NCBI RefSeq assembly: GCF_002127325.2
Contig: NC_035434.2
Location: 80,332,664-80,396,663 of the forward strand
From: Helianthus annuus
Lineage: Eukaryota > Streptophyta > Magnoliopsida > Asterales > Asteraceae
Length of the DNA: 64,000 nt
Direction: 5' to 3'
Numbering within the stretch: the stretch's first letter is position 1; the number at the start of each line of letters is the position of its first letter. The position numbers and the translations under genes are program-made. The notes under the pieces were generated by a model. It searched no databases, was not told where the DNA came from, and worked only from the letters and a program-made list of their open reading frames with translations. This document shows, in pieces, positions 23,320 through 35,073 of the stretch.

Positions 23320-23668
23320 TCCGCTCGTACTTACGTCATCGAGATTCGCTCTTAGGTCACAGTCTGGTTCGCTTTTCTGGTCGTGGTTAGTTCGCTTATT
23401 GGTACAAGTTTGAGTCTGGTTCGCTCCAGATTAGTAGTTTGGTTCGCTCGATTGTACAACTTTGCTTCTGGTCCGCTCCAAAGTACATTCCAGATCCGCT
23501 TATCAGGTCACATTCAGGTTCGCTCCAGTGTATATTTCTGGTCCGCTCCAAAGACAGTTATCCAAAAAAAGTTCGCTCCAAAGATTCATTCTGGTTCGCT
23601 CCAAAGAACATAGTGTGGTTCGCTTGTGTGGTCAATATCAGTTCGCTTATTTGAAACTTTCAGTCCGC
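23320..23668 (+). repeat. Fixed-pitch motif array (TYCGCT every 23 bp) in B leader
   Basis: Fifteen TYCGCT cores start at 23320, 23345, 23368, 23391, 23420, 23443, 23472, 23495, 23519, 23542, 23572, 23595, 23619, 23642 and 23663. Steps are mostly 23-25 bp, with three of 29-30. The intervening bases are poorly conserved. Confidence 0.85.
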
Positions 23669-23706
23669 TTTTCTGTCATTTGCTTTGAAAAACGTGCCAA
23701 GTTAAT

Positions 23707-26700
23707 ATGGATTTCGAGTTCTACAACGCGTTTGCATCATCGACTACTCCAGCCGCAATTGCTCAAGCAATGAACTTAGAAAATGAGACGGGAACGACTC
23801 AAAAGCCCCCTAGGTTGATGAGTATCGAGGAGTATTATGGATGGAAGGATCGGTTTGAAAACTGGGTTCAGGCAAACCATCTCAGATCGTGGGAGTGCAT
23901 ATTGAAGAAGTATACTTTGTCTCGAACAGATTTGCAAGTTATTAAAGAGATATCCGAATTCACTGATCAAGAACGAGCGATGTATAGAGCCGAGAAAATG
24001 ATGATCAGTTTGTTGCAGCAGGCGATAAAGGAAGATATATTCATCTTGTTACAGCATGACAAAACTGCTAAGTCAATATGGGATGCTCTTAGGGTTAAAT
24101 TCGAGGGAAGTGAGAACATGATCAAGAGCAAGAAAGCTTTATTAAAGAAAGAGTTTGATCTGTTTAGCAGTTTGCCAGGAGAGGATACTAAAAAACTGAT
24201 CGAGAGATACTGTCAATTGGTGCGATCACTGTCTATGTTGGGAGTGGAAAAAGGTCGTGAGGAGTGGGTGGATAAGTTGGCGGACGCGTTACCTCAGAAA
24301 GAGTGGGGAACATATTTGATGATCTTGAAGAATACTGGTGTGTATGATGGGTTAACAATCTCACAGTTTATTGAGAAAATTGAAAGTCAGGATCTTGAAC
24401 AGCAAAAGATCGCGAGGATGAATAGTCCAAGTGGTCAACAGGATGTGAAGATGTACTACAGGGGTAGTATTCCAGCCACTGAGTCTGAAAGAAGTCCGAA
24501 GATTCAAACCGCTTTCAGTGCTGGAGATTCATCAGATAAAGCTGATCAGGGTTCGAATAAGAGTAGCAGCGGGTTTTCATCATTTCCAAGTGTGAATCCG
24601 AAAGAGACAAACACGAGTTTTCAGTCTCAAAGTACAAAAATCGGAAATGGATACATGATTCAATGCAACATAGCTCTCAACCTTCCAGAAGGTCAAAGCT
24701 TCTCTGAAGACATTGCAAAAGACCACATGGCACTTTTGGGTTCTGTTCTGTTGTCCTATGAAGGTCTGGTTGCTGGTCGGATCGGAAATCCTATGCTTAC
24801 CAAAGAGGATTACGATCAAATAGACGCCGAGGAAATGGAACTCATGGATATCAAATGGTGTCTTGCAAGTGTTCTTCGACGGGCTAAGATATTCAAAACC
24901 ATTACCGGGAGAAATGACTTTCTAGATGCTCATGTATCTACTTTAGGTTTTGATAAATCTAAAGTTACTTGTTTTTGATGCAGGGAGAAAGGCCATTTCA
25001 AACGGGAGTGCAAAGGAAGAGAAGCTAGCGGAGCACAGAATCCATTCGGGAAAGATGATTACTACCGCAAAGCTATCTATCAGCAAGTCGGTCAATCCCA
25101 AGAACCACAGACAGCTCACGGGAGAAAGATTGAAGATCCCAAGAGAGCATGTTTGGTAGATTTCAGCTGGAGTGATTACATATCATCTAAAGGCAAAGCA
25201 GCACGCATTATTGATCAAGATGATGAGAAACTACCAGAAGGTTTCAGTTGGGATATGTTTGTGGATGAGAAGGGAGAGTTCAAAGCTTTCATTGCTAAGA
25301 TCGTCCGAGAGCCAGATTTGTTTGCTACTTGGATGAGATCTATTGGAGAAAATGTAAAAAGTGAAGATGAAAAGTCTGTGTCATCTGAAGAGAGTTCAGA
25401 AAGTCCTGATAAACTTTTAGAAAGGTCTGAGGAAATTTCAGATGATTCAGATGAAAGTTTACAGAGTACTGATGAGAGTGTACATAATGAAGTTGTTCCA
25501 GAAAAGGATGTTGTGTTTGATAAAACACCGACTGATTCTGATGTATCAGATGGTGATTCTGATAAGTCTGTGAAGTTTGATCAATCACCGGATCACAGTA
25601 GTAGTGATGATGAGGAAGAGAAACATATAAATGTTGCTAAAACTCATCTGTCTCCTGAAAGTTTTCATTTCTATTTTGCAGAAAGAATGGAGAAATTAAA
25701 GGAGAAACGAGCTGCTAAAGAACAACAAGCTGAATCTGAAGGTAATATTCAAAATGCTGAGAATGTTGCTGAGAAGATTACCGAGGTTGAAAAAGAAGTT
25801 GAAAAGGTGGTTGAAGTTGTTAAAACAATCGAAGTTGAGAAGATTGTTGAGGTCGCCAAGCCGTGTGAGAAGTGCTTGGAAGCTTGCAAGGATTGTACAG
25901 CAAACGACGACATTATTGCTGAGAATGAGAAGAAGAAGGAGCAGTTACTGTTCAACCTCAACTATGTGAAAGAATCTTACGATGTTTTGAATAAAACAGT
26001 AACTGGCCTCCAAAAGACAAACTCAGAGAGAGAACAAGCACTGACGATGTTGAATGCAGTTTTAATGAAAAAACAAAAAGCAATAAACTTCTACATCGAA
26101 GAGAGTGCTAGGTGGAAGCAAGAGTTGGAGACAGAGAAAATAGAGAATGAGAGAATTAGACGTTTATTGCAAAGTTATTCTAGTTCTGATTATCTCATTG
26201 ACCGTATTTACCCAACTGTTGCAGGTATGGAAGCTTTCAAAGATGAGAAGCTGAAAGAAAAGAAAGACTGTGGTAAGAAATCGACTGTTAGCTATAACAA
26301 ATGTCCGCCTCCGATTTGGGATGGTTATTCACCTAGGAGACCAAATGAGGAGCAATTGGAAAAAGCAGTCAATATAAAGCTTAAAACCGACACAACTGAC
26401 GTTTTACCAGATAACATTGATGTCACGTATACCTTGTCTGATACTGATCATGAGTCTGAATTAATCAAAAAGGTGGTCGATCAGGTGTTGGATACTGATG
26501 AGGAGTCTGAGTCGAAATCTGGGTCTGGAAAGTCAAAGTCAGTCAACAGAGAAAATTCGTCGGTCAAACGGTCTTATAGTAAAGAATTTTTATTGTCAAA
26601 GGCAAATTTGAATGATGAAACATTCGAAGTTGTGTATACTTTGAATGGTTCGGACAAATAAACAAAACTTTCAAACTTATAGAAGTTAATATTCCAGAAT

Positions 26701-27524
26701 TAAAAGTTTTGAAAAGTTTTGAAAAACCTAAAAAATACACTTCTAGAGTTCAGCAACGTTTAAATAATAAAAGGGGCAACAATTCTGGTCCTGATTTTCA
26801 AAAGAAACCTAACCAGAATCGTAGCTACAAAAAGAAAGGTCTTGGTTTTATTTCACCAGAAAATGATAAAAATATGAAAAATTCTAAAACAAAAATTGGA
26901 TTTGTGTCAGGTGGAAGCGCAGAGGAAGAACAGCAGAAACCGTTTTGGAGACAGTCTAACCAGGAGTTTTTTGCTGAAAGAAAGAAGAATGGAGCTGATA
27001 TTTGTTATCAGAGAGAGACTCGCACCTGTTACCGATGCAATGAAGCTGGTCACATTGCATGGAATTGCTCGAAAAACGCCAAAACAAAATAGGGAGTTTC
27101 TCAGAAAATGAAAGAGAAAGTTGGTGATGTTGAACCACCAACCAATAGGTCTAAGATTTTTGAGAATTCAAAATTCGAGGTTGGTGAGTGTTCAAAGAAG
27201 AACAGGTATGAGAAGAAAGGAAAAGACAACCAGGCATGGGTTGCAAAGAAGGTTGATGTGAATGTCGGCGATGAATCTGGTTCCACAAAGCCAGAAGAGC
27301 CACAGGTTGAAAAGAAGATCTCAGTGAATGATGAGGAGTTTCCATCATTGAAGTTTGAGGAAGTGAAGAAGAAAGTGGGAAAACTGAGATTTCAAATCAG
27401 TTTTATAAAGAAAAAGATGATTTTGATGTCGAGAAAACATTCAATGGGAATGTTAAAAAGATTTTTGGAAAGATGTTGAGTGGGAGAGCAAAGGGGGTTA
27501 AAGACTTTTACGCAACTAAAAAGG
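23707..27524 (+). pseudogene. Element B Gag (about 1,270 codons), broken by stops and by element T
   Basis: The ATG at 23707 (MDFEFYN) starts a copia-type capsid, with the SIWDALRVKFEG motif about residue 120. A CCHC knuckle at about 24970-25010 is split by an in-frame TGA (24976-24978). The same frame then continues through an acidic Ser/Asp-rich region and a long coiled coil to 26661. A frame change near 26655 leads to a basic segment with a second knuckle (CYRCNEAGHIAWNC, near 27030), an in-frame TAG at 27090 and a final segment. Element T enters within the last codons, and the end lies just after 37503. No pol follows. Very long Gag with coiled coil is a Sirevirus trait. Confidence 0.85.
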
Positions 27525-27675
27525 TGTGGCAACTCGCACTTTGGACCTATCCTGTAACGTTATGTGCTTATGTGAAACGTTTTGATTTTCTTAGTGAATG
27601 ATATATTTGTTATGTGCTATGTTGTAAGTATGTATATTGTGTATGTAATATATGAATGTATGTAATGGTCCAAAA

Positions 27676-28921
27676 CGCACATCATGATCCGAACCGCACA
27701 ACTATTACTCGAGCGCACAAGGCCGTTGGGCCACTTCCTTGTAATCGGACCCTTAGGGCAGCCCATTGAGGGTTCGGCCCATTCTTTTGGATTGATTATC
27801 AATTAGGGTGTTTGTAACCCCCAATCATGGTTACCAAAAACACTCTCACACAAGAAACCCTAGCTATTCTCCCTCTCTTCTTCGCAAACCAAAGGCAGCC
27901 AAGGATTCCCCTTCATCGAAGATTATTGTGCACGGATCAATCCCACTCTCCTTTCCATCGGTTGGTGTTGATATTGGTGTTGTGTTGAATGATGTTATGT
28001 GCTTAGGATTGATTGATGATACATATGTTGAAATCGGATAGTAGGAAATATTTATGAACCTAAGAGATGTTAATCGGTCACCATGCTATATATTCAGATT
28101 ATTGTATGATAATGTTAGATTGAATGTTGCTAATCAATGATATATAATGTTCATGTAATCGGCTTGCACATGAATCGGATATATACGAATGTATGATGGA
28201 TCGGCTATTGTGTAATGTTATATGGTTGAATATTGTTCACATGTTCGGTAGCTAGAACTCGAAGATAGTATTAGATGTTAAATGTTTTGAGTTGTTAGTT
28301 ATTGCTATGATTTGAATCAAGATTAGGGTTCATAAGAATCGATGCTCAAAATCCCTGTTTGATCGAGTTTGTGTAAACTGGTTTGTTGGAATTGTATTAA
28401 TTGATAGAATGTAATTAAGGGAACTGTTAAGTGAATTGTAACCGAATGGCTTAATAATCGGATATTGAACTAATCACACACGAGACCTCTTGGTCGCACA
28501 AGGGGCTCATTCGCACAAGCTTAACCGGATCGTACAAGAACCCTCTGGACCGCACAAGTTATATTAGTGACTAACTATTGGGCCGAGGGCATGTTGGGTT
28601 GGGCTGGTCAGTCGCACAACCTAACCGGGTCGCACAAGTTAATTAAATCGCACAAGTTGTATTCCTTGATAGCTTTTGGGCCGCTCATGCATGCTGAATG
28701 TTTATATACGGATGGGCCTTGAAGCCCAGGTCACAAGCGCACAACCCGATCGGATCGCACAAGACCGTCCGACCGCACAAGAGCACCACGGGTTGTTGGG
28801 CCGAGACCTTTATGTTTAATTTGTTATCTGTTGGGCCACTTTCTGATGGGTTTAATATTTGGGCCGGGTATGTTTGGGGAACATATGATGGATCGCACAA
28901 GACGGCTGGGCTTGTGCGAGC
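27676..28921. repeat. CGCACAAG motif clusters in T LTR
   Basis: Cores start at 27676, 27695, 27714; 28495, 28512, 28531 (CGTACAAG), 28551; 28613, 28631, 28649; 28738, 28756, 28774; 28894, plus an inverted copy near 28913. Within clusters the pitch is 17-20 bp. The 3' LTR repeats the pattern 7,549 bp downstream. Confidence 0.85.
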
Positions 28922-29227
28922 CCAATCTTGATTATAATATAACTGTTGAACATGAGGTTACGTATTTGCCATGATTCGCGTGTGGTTCCTATATGCTATC
29001 TTATGTGACACATACGTGCATTACCTTAGTCAAAACCTGACTTGTATTATAACCATGATAGGACGTGGTTGACCATTTACTAGCTTATCTGTACTCTTTG
29101 TGTATCTGCCGAGCAATCCAAGGTGAGTTCACACAGCCAAGGCATGGGATTCCCGGGTTGGGAATTGGGTTGGAATGTTGATATGATATGATTACTCGTA
29201 CTTACGCAATCACTAGACTATAGACCA

Positions 29228-29452
29228 TCGTCCTCAGGATAGTCAGGACACGTTACGTAAAGCCTACGTAACCCAGTAATTACCATTTGTCTCCCAGGTC
29301 GGGAGGACACGTTACGTAAAGCCTACGTAACCCAATACCATCTACTGTCTTCCGGGTCGGAAGGACACGTTGCGTAAAGCCTACGTAGCCCCCACGCGTA
29401 CCACTGTCCTCGGGGAAGGGCACGTCACGTAAAGCCTACGTGACCCAGTACG
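29228..29452 (+). repeat. Four-copy, about 58-bp tandem repeat of hairpins in T LTR
   Basis: Stems start at 29252, 29311, 29369 and 29424. Each has the form GTTACGTA-AAGCC-TACGTAAC. Copy 4 is GTCACGTA/TACGTGAC, and copy 3 keeps pairing through two G-U positions. A second small hairpin precedes each, for example CTCCC/GGGAG and CTTCC/GGAAG. The counterpart in the 3' LTR is 36777-37001. Confidence 0.85.
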
Positions 29453-29956
29453 TATTCCTGTTCTCGGTTTAAGAAGAACACATGGTTGCACTAGTCTAGT
29501 AAGTACTATAATGGGAATCCCCCATTGTTAAGGATAAACGTGAGAATCCCTCACCAATAGTATATACTTGTATGGGAAGCCCCCCCACTAGATGAACTTA
29601 TGCATTACTGTTACGAACTTACTTTCTGTGAACTCGCTCAACTAGTTTGTTGATTATTTGCTGCATGCCTTGTAGGACCTTAGGTACTTTATGGAGCTTG
29701 CACAAGGAGGAGCAGGTCGTTGTGGACAAGGATTCATGAATGCTTACTAAACACTTATGATATTTCATACGTTAACACTTATGATTGGGTTTTACTTAAA
29801 TGCTTCCGCTACATATACAATGTTTGGTCTTGAACATCAATTATGTTTATGGTTATTATCAAATGTTATGTTTGATATAATTGGTGGCTTGATCCTGGTC
29901 ATGCCACGCTCCCAAGCGGTGATACTCCGCAGGTGGATTTTGGGGGTGTGACAGAT

Positions 29957-29969
29957 TGGTATCAGAGCC
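29957..29969 (+). other. Element T primer binding site
   Basis: TGGTATCAGAGCC, complementary to initiator Met-tRNA, three bases after the 5' LTR. Confidence 0.9.
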
Positions 29970-30266
29970 ATTGGTTATAGAGAACTTGGTTTTAATATGG
30001 GAAAACGTTTTTATTAAAACCAGACTATAACCAGAACAGTGCTCTCAACGATCCACAACGACGCTTCGCTCCACGTGCAAGACTCGACATCCTAGGTAAT
30101 AAGGTTTATGTTTATTGCCTGTTTGCTAGAACTGCTTAGAACATTGCTCGCATTTCTCTTAGATACACATGACTTTATTTCATGAGAACATCTACGTGCT
30201 TACGCTTTTCTGTCATCGCCCTACTCGCGAACCATTCTCACTTACGCTACTTTTGTTATGAAGATC

Positions 30267-31191
30267 ATGTCTGGAAGAATTAACATGACACAAGCCCAGC
30301 TAGAGGCTCTCGTTCAAGCTCAAGTCGCTGCGGCACTTGCAGCTGCTCAAGCAGGTAGTATATCCTGCAGTATAGGCACACACTAGGATCTCTAGATCCT
30401 ACATTAACTCTCGTATTTAACTTCGTCCTATTCGTACACAATAGGTCAACACGCGCAGCAGCCTGTCTGCACATTCAAGAACTTCATGGACTGTCGTCCA
30501 AATTCTTTCAGTGGCACCGAGGGGGCAGTGGGACTCCTCCATTGGTTTGAAAGCTAGAATCAGTATTCGAAATGTGCGAGTGCCCTGAGGCTCGCAAGGT
30601 CAAGTATGCAACTGGCACCTTGGAAGGAATCGCGCTAACTTGGTGGAATGCGCAGGTGCAAATTCTTGGGTTGGCAGCTGCTAACGCCACACCCTGGAAC
30701 GATTTTAAGGAACTTATCAAGAGGGAGTATTGTACGCATGATGATATTCACAAGTTGGAAGACGAGCTGTATAATTTGAAAATGGTTGGGTCAGAGATCG
30801 AAGCGTATACTAAACGGTCGAATGAGCTGGCCGTGCTATGTCCAACTATGGTGGACCCTCCATACAAGCGCATCGAGATGTATCTCAAGGGGTTGGCACC
30901 AGAAATCCAGAGCCATGTTACCTCGGCTAATCTTGACAACATCCAGGAAATTCAACGCCTCGCTCATCGTATCACCGACCAGGCAATGGATCAGAATAAA
31001 CTGCCTAAACGTGTCAGCGCTACTGCTACAGTCACTCCTTCAGCTACTCCTGCTACTACTAGTGACAGCAAAAGAAAGTGGGATGGAGATTCTAGTAAAG
31101 GTTCAGCATCCGTTCAGTCTCAAGCTCAGCAACAGAAGACTGACCACTACCAGAGTCCCAGTCAGTAATCCTCTGGTGGTCATAGACGGGA
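30267..31191 (+). pseudogene. Element T gag, broken
   Basis: The ATG at 30267 (MSGRINMTQ) resembles the start of A Gag. Reading stops in 30355-30444, a GT...AG segment that looks like an intron. Beyond it the capsid resumes (CTFKNFMDC, FSGTEGAVGLLHWF). One base appears deleted in the A-run near 30549-30552, which gives a stop. The right frame continues from about 30560 (TWWNAQVQ near 30640) to a TAA at 31166-31168, and one more base is missing near 31190 before the zinc knuckles. So at least two frameshifts and one stop separate gag from the intact pol. Structural protein, now not expressible as one product. Confidence 0.8.
30355..30444 (+). other. Candidate 90-bp GT-AG intron in T gag
   Basis: The segment starts GTAGTATATCC and ends ACACAATAG with a pyrimidine-rich stretch before it. 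Its removal keeps the reading frame across a Gly codon and aligns both flanks with the continuous Gag of element A. It could also be a simple insertion. Confidence 0.5.
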
Positions 31192-31281
31192 AGATATCAG
31201 GGATTTCACCCCAAGTGTCACAATTGCAACAGGCACCATAGCGGCCCATGCAGCAAGGGTCGTTGCCAAAGGTGTCTCAAG

Positions 31282-34200
31282 ATGGGGCACGAGGCCAAAG
31301 ACTGTAGGAGCCCACGTCCTGCAAATCAAAACCAGCAACCTCAACTACCAGCTCCGCAGAACCAGAACCAGAATCAGCAACAGCAGCCACAGCGTGGAAA
31401 CCGGGGATGTTTCCAGTGTGGGGCTGAAGGTCATTTCAAACGCGACTGCCCTCAGTTGAACCAGAATCGCAACAACAATAACCAGGGCAACGGGAACAAC
31501 AACGGTGGGAACAACAACAATAATGGCAACGAGGCTAGGGGACGCGCTTTTGTGCTAGGTCGAGGTGACGCAGTGAACGATCCCAACGTAGTTATGGGTA
31601 AGTTTCTCCTCGACAATATTTACGTTACTGTTTTGTTTGATTCGGGTGCGGATACAAGCTATATGACTGTGAAAATGTGTCAACTACTAAAACGTGCACC
31701 AACACTTTTACCCACCAAACATGTAGTAGAGTTAGCTAACGGTAAAAGTCTAGAAGCCACGCACGTAGTTCAGGGTTGTAATCTTATCCTAGCTGGTCAA
31801 GCTTTCTCTATCGATCTCATTCCTATAGTTTTGGGTAGTTTCGACGTCGTGATTGGGATGGATTGGTTATCCCAACACCAAGCAGAAATCTTATGCAGTG
31901 AGAAGATAATTCGCATTCCTCGTTCGGGTCAGGAACCTCTCGAAGTTCAAGGCGACAAGAGTGGTGCAGTGGTTGGCATCATCTCTTTCTTGAAAGCTCA
32001 GAAATGCTTACGTAAGGGTCACACAGCCATCTTGGCTCTTGTTTCGGATGCATCGACGAAAGAAATGAGACAGGAGGATATACCGGTCGTACGTGACTTT
32101 CCTCAGGTGTTTCCTGAAGACTTACCTGGATTACCGCCTCATCGTCAGGTCGAATTTCAAATCGAGCTCGCTCCTGGAGCAGCACCCATAGCTCGCGCAC
32201 CATATCGTTTAGCTCCATCAGAATTGGAAGAACTGTCAAAACAGCTGCAAGAGCTCTTGGAAAAGGGCTTTATTCGTCCAAGCTCTTCGCCTTGGGGAGC
32301 TCCAGTGCTTTTCGTGAGAAAGAAAGACGGTACGTTCAGAATGTGCATCGACTACCGTGAACTCAACAAGGTGACGGTGAAGAACCGTTATCCTCTTCCG
32401 CGCATCGACGACCTATTCGACCAGTTGCAAGGGTCGAGTTACTATTCCAAGATAGACTTGAGGTCAGGATACCATCAGCTGAGAGTCCGGGATGAGGACG
32501 TCTCCAAGACAGCCTTCAGAACTCGTTACGGTCACTACGAGTTTCTTGTCATGCCGTTCGGGTTAACGAACGCGCCTGCCGTATTTATGGATCTTATGAA
32601 CAGGGTGTGCAAACCCTATCTCGACAAATTCGTCATAGTATTCATCGACGACATTCTGATCTACTCCAAGAGTCAGGAGGAACACGAGCAGCATCTTCGT
32701 CTTATTTTGGAACTCCTTCGGAAGGAACAGCTATACGCTAAGTTTTCGAAATGCGACTTCTGGCTTCGTGAAGTCCATTTCTTAGGCCACGTAGTAAACA
32801 AGGATGGGATCCATGTCGATCCATCCAAGGTAGACTCGATCAGGAACTGGCCTGCACCACGAACGCCAACGGAAATACGCCAATTCTTGGGTTTGGCAGG
32901 TTACTACAGACGGTTTATCAAGGATTTCTCGAAGATTGCGCAGCCGCTTACGCTACTGACACAGAAGGGTGTCACCTACCGTTGGGGAGATCCCCAGGAG
33001 ACTGCTTTTCAGCACCTAAAGGATAGGCTTTGCAGTGCACCTATCCTCGCTCTGCCAGATGGCACAGATGACTTCGTGGTTTATTGTGATGCATTCATTC
33101 GGGGACTTGGATGTGTGTTAATGCAGCGTGACAAGGTTATTGCTTACGCCTCTCGTCAACTCAAGGTTCATGAACGGAACTACACGACGCAAGATTTAGA
33201 GCTGGGAGCTGTTGTTTTCGCGCTTAAGATATGGCGACACTACCTGTACGGTACCAGGTGCACGATTTACACCGATCACAGGTGTCTCGAGCATATCCTT
33301 AAGCAGAAGGATTTGAACATGCGTCAACGGCGATGGGTTGAATTACTGAACGATTACGAATGCGCTATCAAGTACCATCCAGGCAAGGCCAACGTTGTGG
33401 CCGATGCCCTCAGTCGGAAAGACACTTTACCTCGGCGCGTGCGAGCGCTACAGCTTACGATTCAGTCTAGCCTTCCTGCACAAATACGAAACGCTCAGGT
33501 AGAGGCATTGAAGCCCGAAAACGTCAAGGCTGAAGCCTTACGTGGCTCACGACAGCAAATGGAACAGAAGGCAGACGGCGCCTACTATGTAACGGGGCGT
33601 ATTTGGGTCCCACTTTATGGCGGTCTACGCGAACTTGTAATGGATGAAGCTCACAAGTCTCGCTATTCGGTACATCCAGGGTCGGACAAAATGTACCACG
33701 ACATCAGAACCACTTATTGGTGGCCTAGCATGAAGGCCCACATCGCTACTTATGTTGGCAAGTGTTTGACCTGTGCGAGAGTCAAGGTTGAATACCAGAA
33801 ACCAGCGGGCCTACTTCAGCAGCCTAAGATACCTCAATGGAAATGGGAAGAAATTTCCATGGATTTCGTTACAGGCCTACCCAGATCCCAGTGTGGGTAT
33901 GATACCATATGGGTGATCGTGGATCGACTCACCAAGTCTGCACACTTCCTACCCATAAAGGAAACGGATAAGTTCTCCACTCTCGCAGACGTCTATCTTA
34001 AAGAAGTTGTTTCGAGGCACGGGGTGCCCACATCCATCATTTCGGATCGCGATGCACGATTCACGTCAGAACTTTGGCAAGCAATGCACAAATCTTTCGG
34101 CTCACGATTAGACATGAGCACAACATATCATCCTCAGACGGATGGGCAGTCTGAGCGAACGATCCAAACTCTAGAAGACATGCTTCAGGCATGTGTCATC

Positions 34201-34998
34201 GATTTCGGCAACGGCTGGGAAAAGCATCTCCCTTTGGTGGAGTTCTCATACAATAACAGCTATCACACCAGCATTCAAGCCGCTCCATTCGAGGCATTGT
34301 ACGGGCGTAAATGCCGGTCACCTCTCTGTTGGGCAGAGGTGGGGGATAGTCAGATCACGGGTCCAGAGATTGTAGTGGACGCCACAGAAAAGATTGCACA
34401 GATACGACAACGCATGGCGGCAGCACGCGACCGTCAGAAAGCCTACGCGGACAAGCGTAGAAAGCCATTGGAATTTCAGGTCAGGGACCGGGTTTTACTA
34501 AAAGTCTCACCCTGGAAGGGTGTGGTTCGTTTTGGCAAACGGGGCAAACTGAATCCGCGATACGTCGGACCATTCGAAATCATAGAAAAGATTGGCAAGG
34601 TAGCCTACAAGTTGAACCTACCAGCTGAACTCGGTGCAGTTCACAATGTCTTTCATGTATCGAACCTAAAGAAGTGCCTATCAGATGAAACCCTCATCAT
34701 TCCTTTTAAGGAACTCACTATCGACGAGCGGTTGCAGTTCGTCGAGGAGCCTGTAGAAATCACGGACCGGGATGTGAAGGTCCTCAAACACAAGAGAATC
34801 CCTCTTGTTCGAGTTCGTTGGAACTCCAGACGTGGCCCAGAGTACACCTGGGAACGCGAAGGCAGGATGACAGAAAAGTACCCTCAATTATTCGGAACCA
34901 ATGCAACCACCGCTGAGACTGAAGCTACTACTTCGGAATTTCGGGACGAAATTCCAGATCAACGGGGGGAGGATGTGACACCCCAGGAAAACCAGTGA
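31282..34998 (+). CDS. Element T Pol (zinc knuckle, PR, RT, RH, IN, chromodomain)
   Basis: The open frame runs from a stop at 31183 to 34998. The Met at 31282 lies inside the first zinc knuckle, so it is a convenience start and not a true one. Residues counted from it: second CCHC knuckle 43-56; protease DSGAD 120-124 (intact, unlike element A); RT D392 and FIDD 454-457; RNase H D603, with the usual Ser two residues on replaced by Phe, E640, D665 and D708; integrase zinc region about 791-831 and D861, D922, E958; chromodomain-like C-terminus about 1150-1205 with EYTWEREG. It would copy and integrate element DNA in the nucleus; the chromodomain family usually directs integration to heterochromatin. 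Expression is doubtful because gag is broken. Confidence 0.93.
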   Translation: MGHEAKDCRSPRPANQNQQPQLPAPQNQNQNQQQQPQRGNRGCFQCGAEGHFKRDCPQLNQNRNNNNQGNGNNNGGNNNNNGNEARGRAFVLGRGDAVNDPNVVMGKFLLDNIYVTVLFDSGADTSYMTVKMCQLLKRAPTLLPTKHVVELANGKSLEATHVVQGCNLILAGQAFSIDLIPIVLGSFDVVIGMDWLSQHQAEILCSEKIIRIPRSGQEPLEVQGDKSGAVVGIISFLKAQKCLRKGHTAILALVSDASTKEMRQEDIPVVRDFPQVFPEDLPGLPPHRQVEFQIELAPGAAPIARAPYRLAPSELEELSKQLQELLEKGFIRPSSSPWGAPVLFVRKKDGTFRMCIDYRELNKVTVKNRYPLPRIDDLFDQLQGSSYYSKIDLRSGYHQLRVRDEDVSKTAFRTRYGHYEFLVMPFGLTNAPAVFMDLMNRVCKPYLDKFVIVFIDDILIYSKSQEEHEQHLRLILELLRKEQLYAKFSKCDFWLREVHFLGHVVNKDGIHVDPSKVDSIRNWPAPRTPTEIRQFLGLAGYYRRFIKDFSKIAQPLTLLTQKGVTYRWGDPQETAFQHLKDRLCSAPILALPDGTDDFVVYCDAFIRGLGCVLMQRDKVIAYASRQLKVHERNYTTQDLELGAVVFALKIWRHYLYGTRCTIYTDHRCLEHILKQKDLNMRQRRWVELLNDYECAIKYHPGKANVVADALSRKDTLPRRVRALQLTIQSSLPAQIRNAQVEALKPENVKAEALRGSRQQMEQKADGAYYVTGRIWVPLYGGLRELVMDEAHKSRYSVHPGSDKMYHDIRTTYWWPSMKAHIATYVGKCLTCARVKVEYQKPAGLLQQPKIPQWKWEEISMDFVTGLPRSQCGYDTIWVIVDRLTKSAHFLPIKETDKFSTLADVYLKEVVSRHGVPTSIISDRDARFTSELWQAMHKSFGSRLDMSTTYHPQTDGQSERTIQTLEDMLQACVIDFGNGWEKHLPLVEFSYNNSYHTSIQAAPFEALYGRKCRSPLCWAEVGDSQITGPEIVVDATEKIAQIRQRMAAARDRQKAYADKRRKPLEFQVRDRVLLKVSPWKGVVRFGKRGKLNPRYVGPFEIIEKIGKVAYKLNLPAELGAVHNVFHVSNLKKCLSDETLIIPFKELTIDERLQFVEEPVEITDRDVKVLKHKRIPLVRVRWNSRRGPEYTWEREGRMTEKYPQLFGTNATTAETEATTSEFRDEIPDQRGEDVTPQENQ

Positions 34999-35073
34999 AC
35001 GATTGAACTTACCTAGCTTCCTCAGTGAGTGCATACCAAATTTCGGGACGAAATTTCCAATTAGTTGGGATAA
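34937..35073 (+). other. Duplicated 3' end signals of element T
   Basis: Two copies of TTTCGGGACGAAATT (near 34939 and 35041) lie 100 bp apart. The first is followed by a strong purine tract GGGGGGAGGA and then TGTGACACCCC, which looks like the start of an LTR of another family. The real 3' LTR starts only at 35074, after a weak tract TTGGGATAA. Confidence 0.7.

Larger units (their letters stand above)
27525..29953 (+). repeat. Element T 5' LTR
   Basis: TGTGGCAACTCGC to GGGGGTGTGACA. It holds two striking substructures: CGCACAAG motifs at 18-20 bp pitch (27676-28921) and a four-copy hairpin repeat (29228-29452). The small ORFs are duplicated in both LTRs and look non-coding. Confidence 0.95.

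Noticed and set aside
23320..23668. Regular core-plus-variable-spacer pattern resembling a CRISPR array
   Set aside because: The core is only six bases, not palindromic, lies in a plant retrotransposon leader, and no cas genes exist.
28698..28931. Small ORFs duplicated at 36247-36480
   Set aside because: They lie in the two LTRs of T, so duplication reflects LTR identity and not coding conservation.
34193..34375. Small ORFs within the pol of element T on either strand
   Set aside because: Shadow frames of the integrase region.
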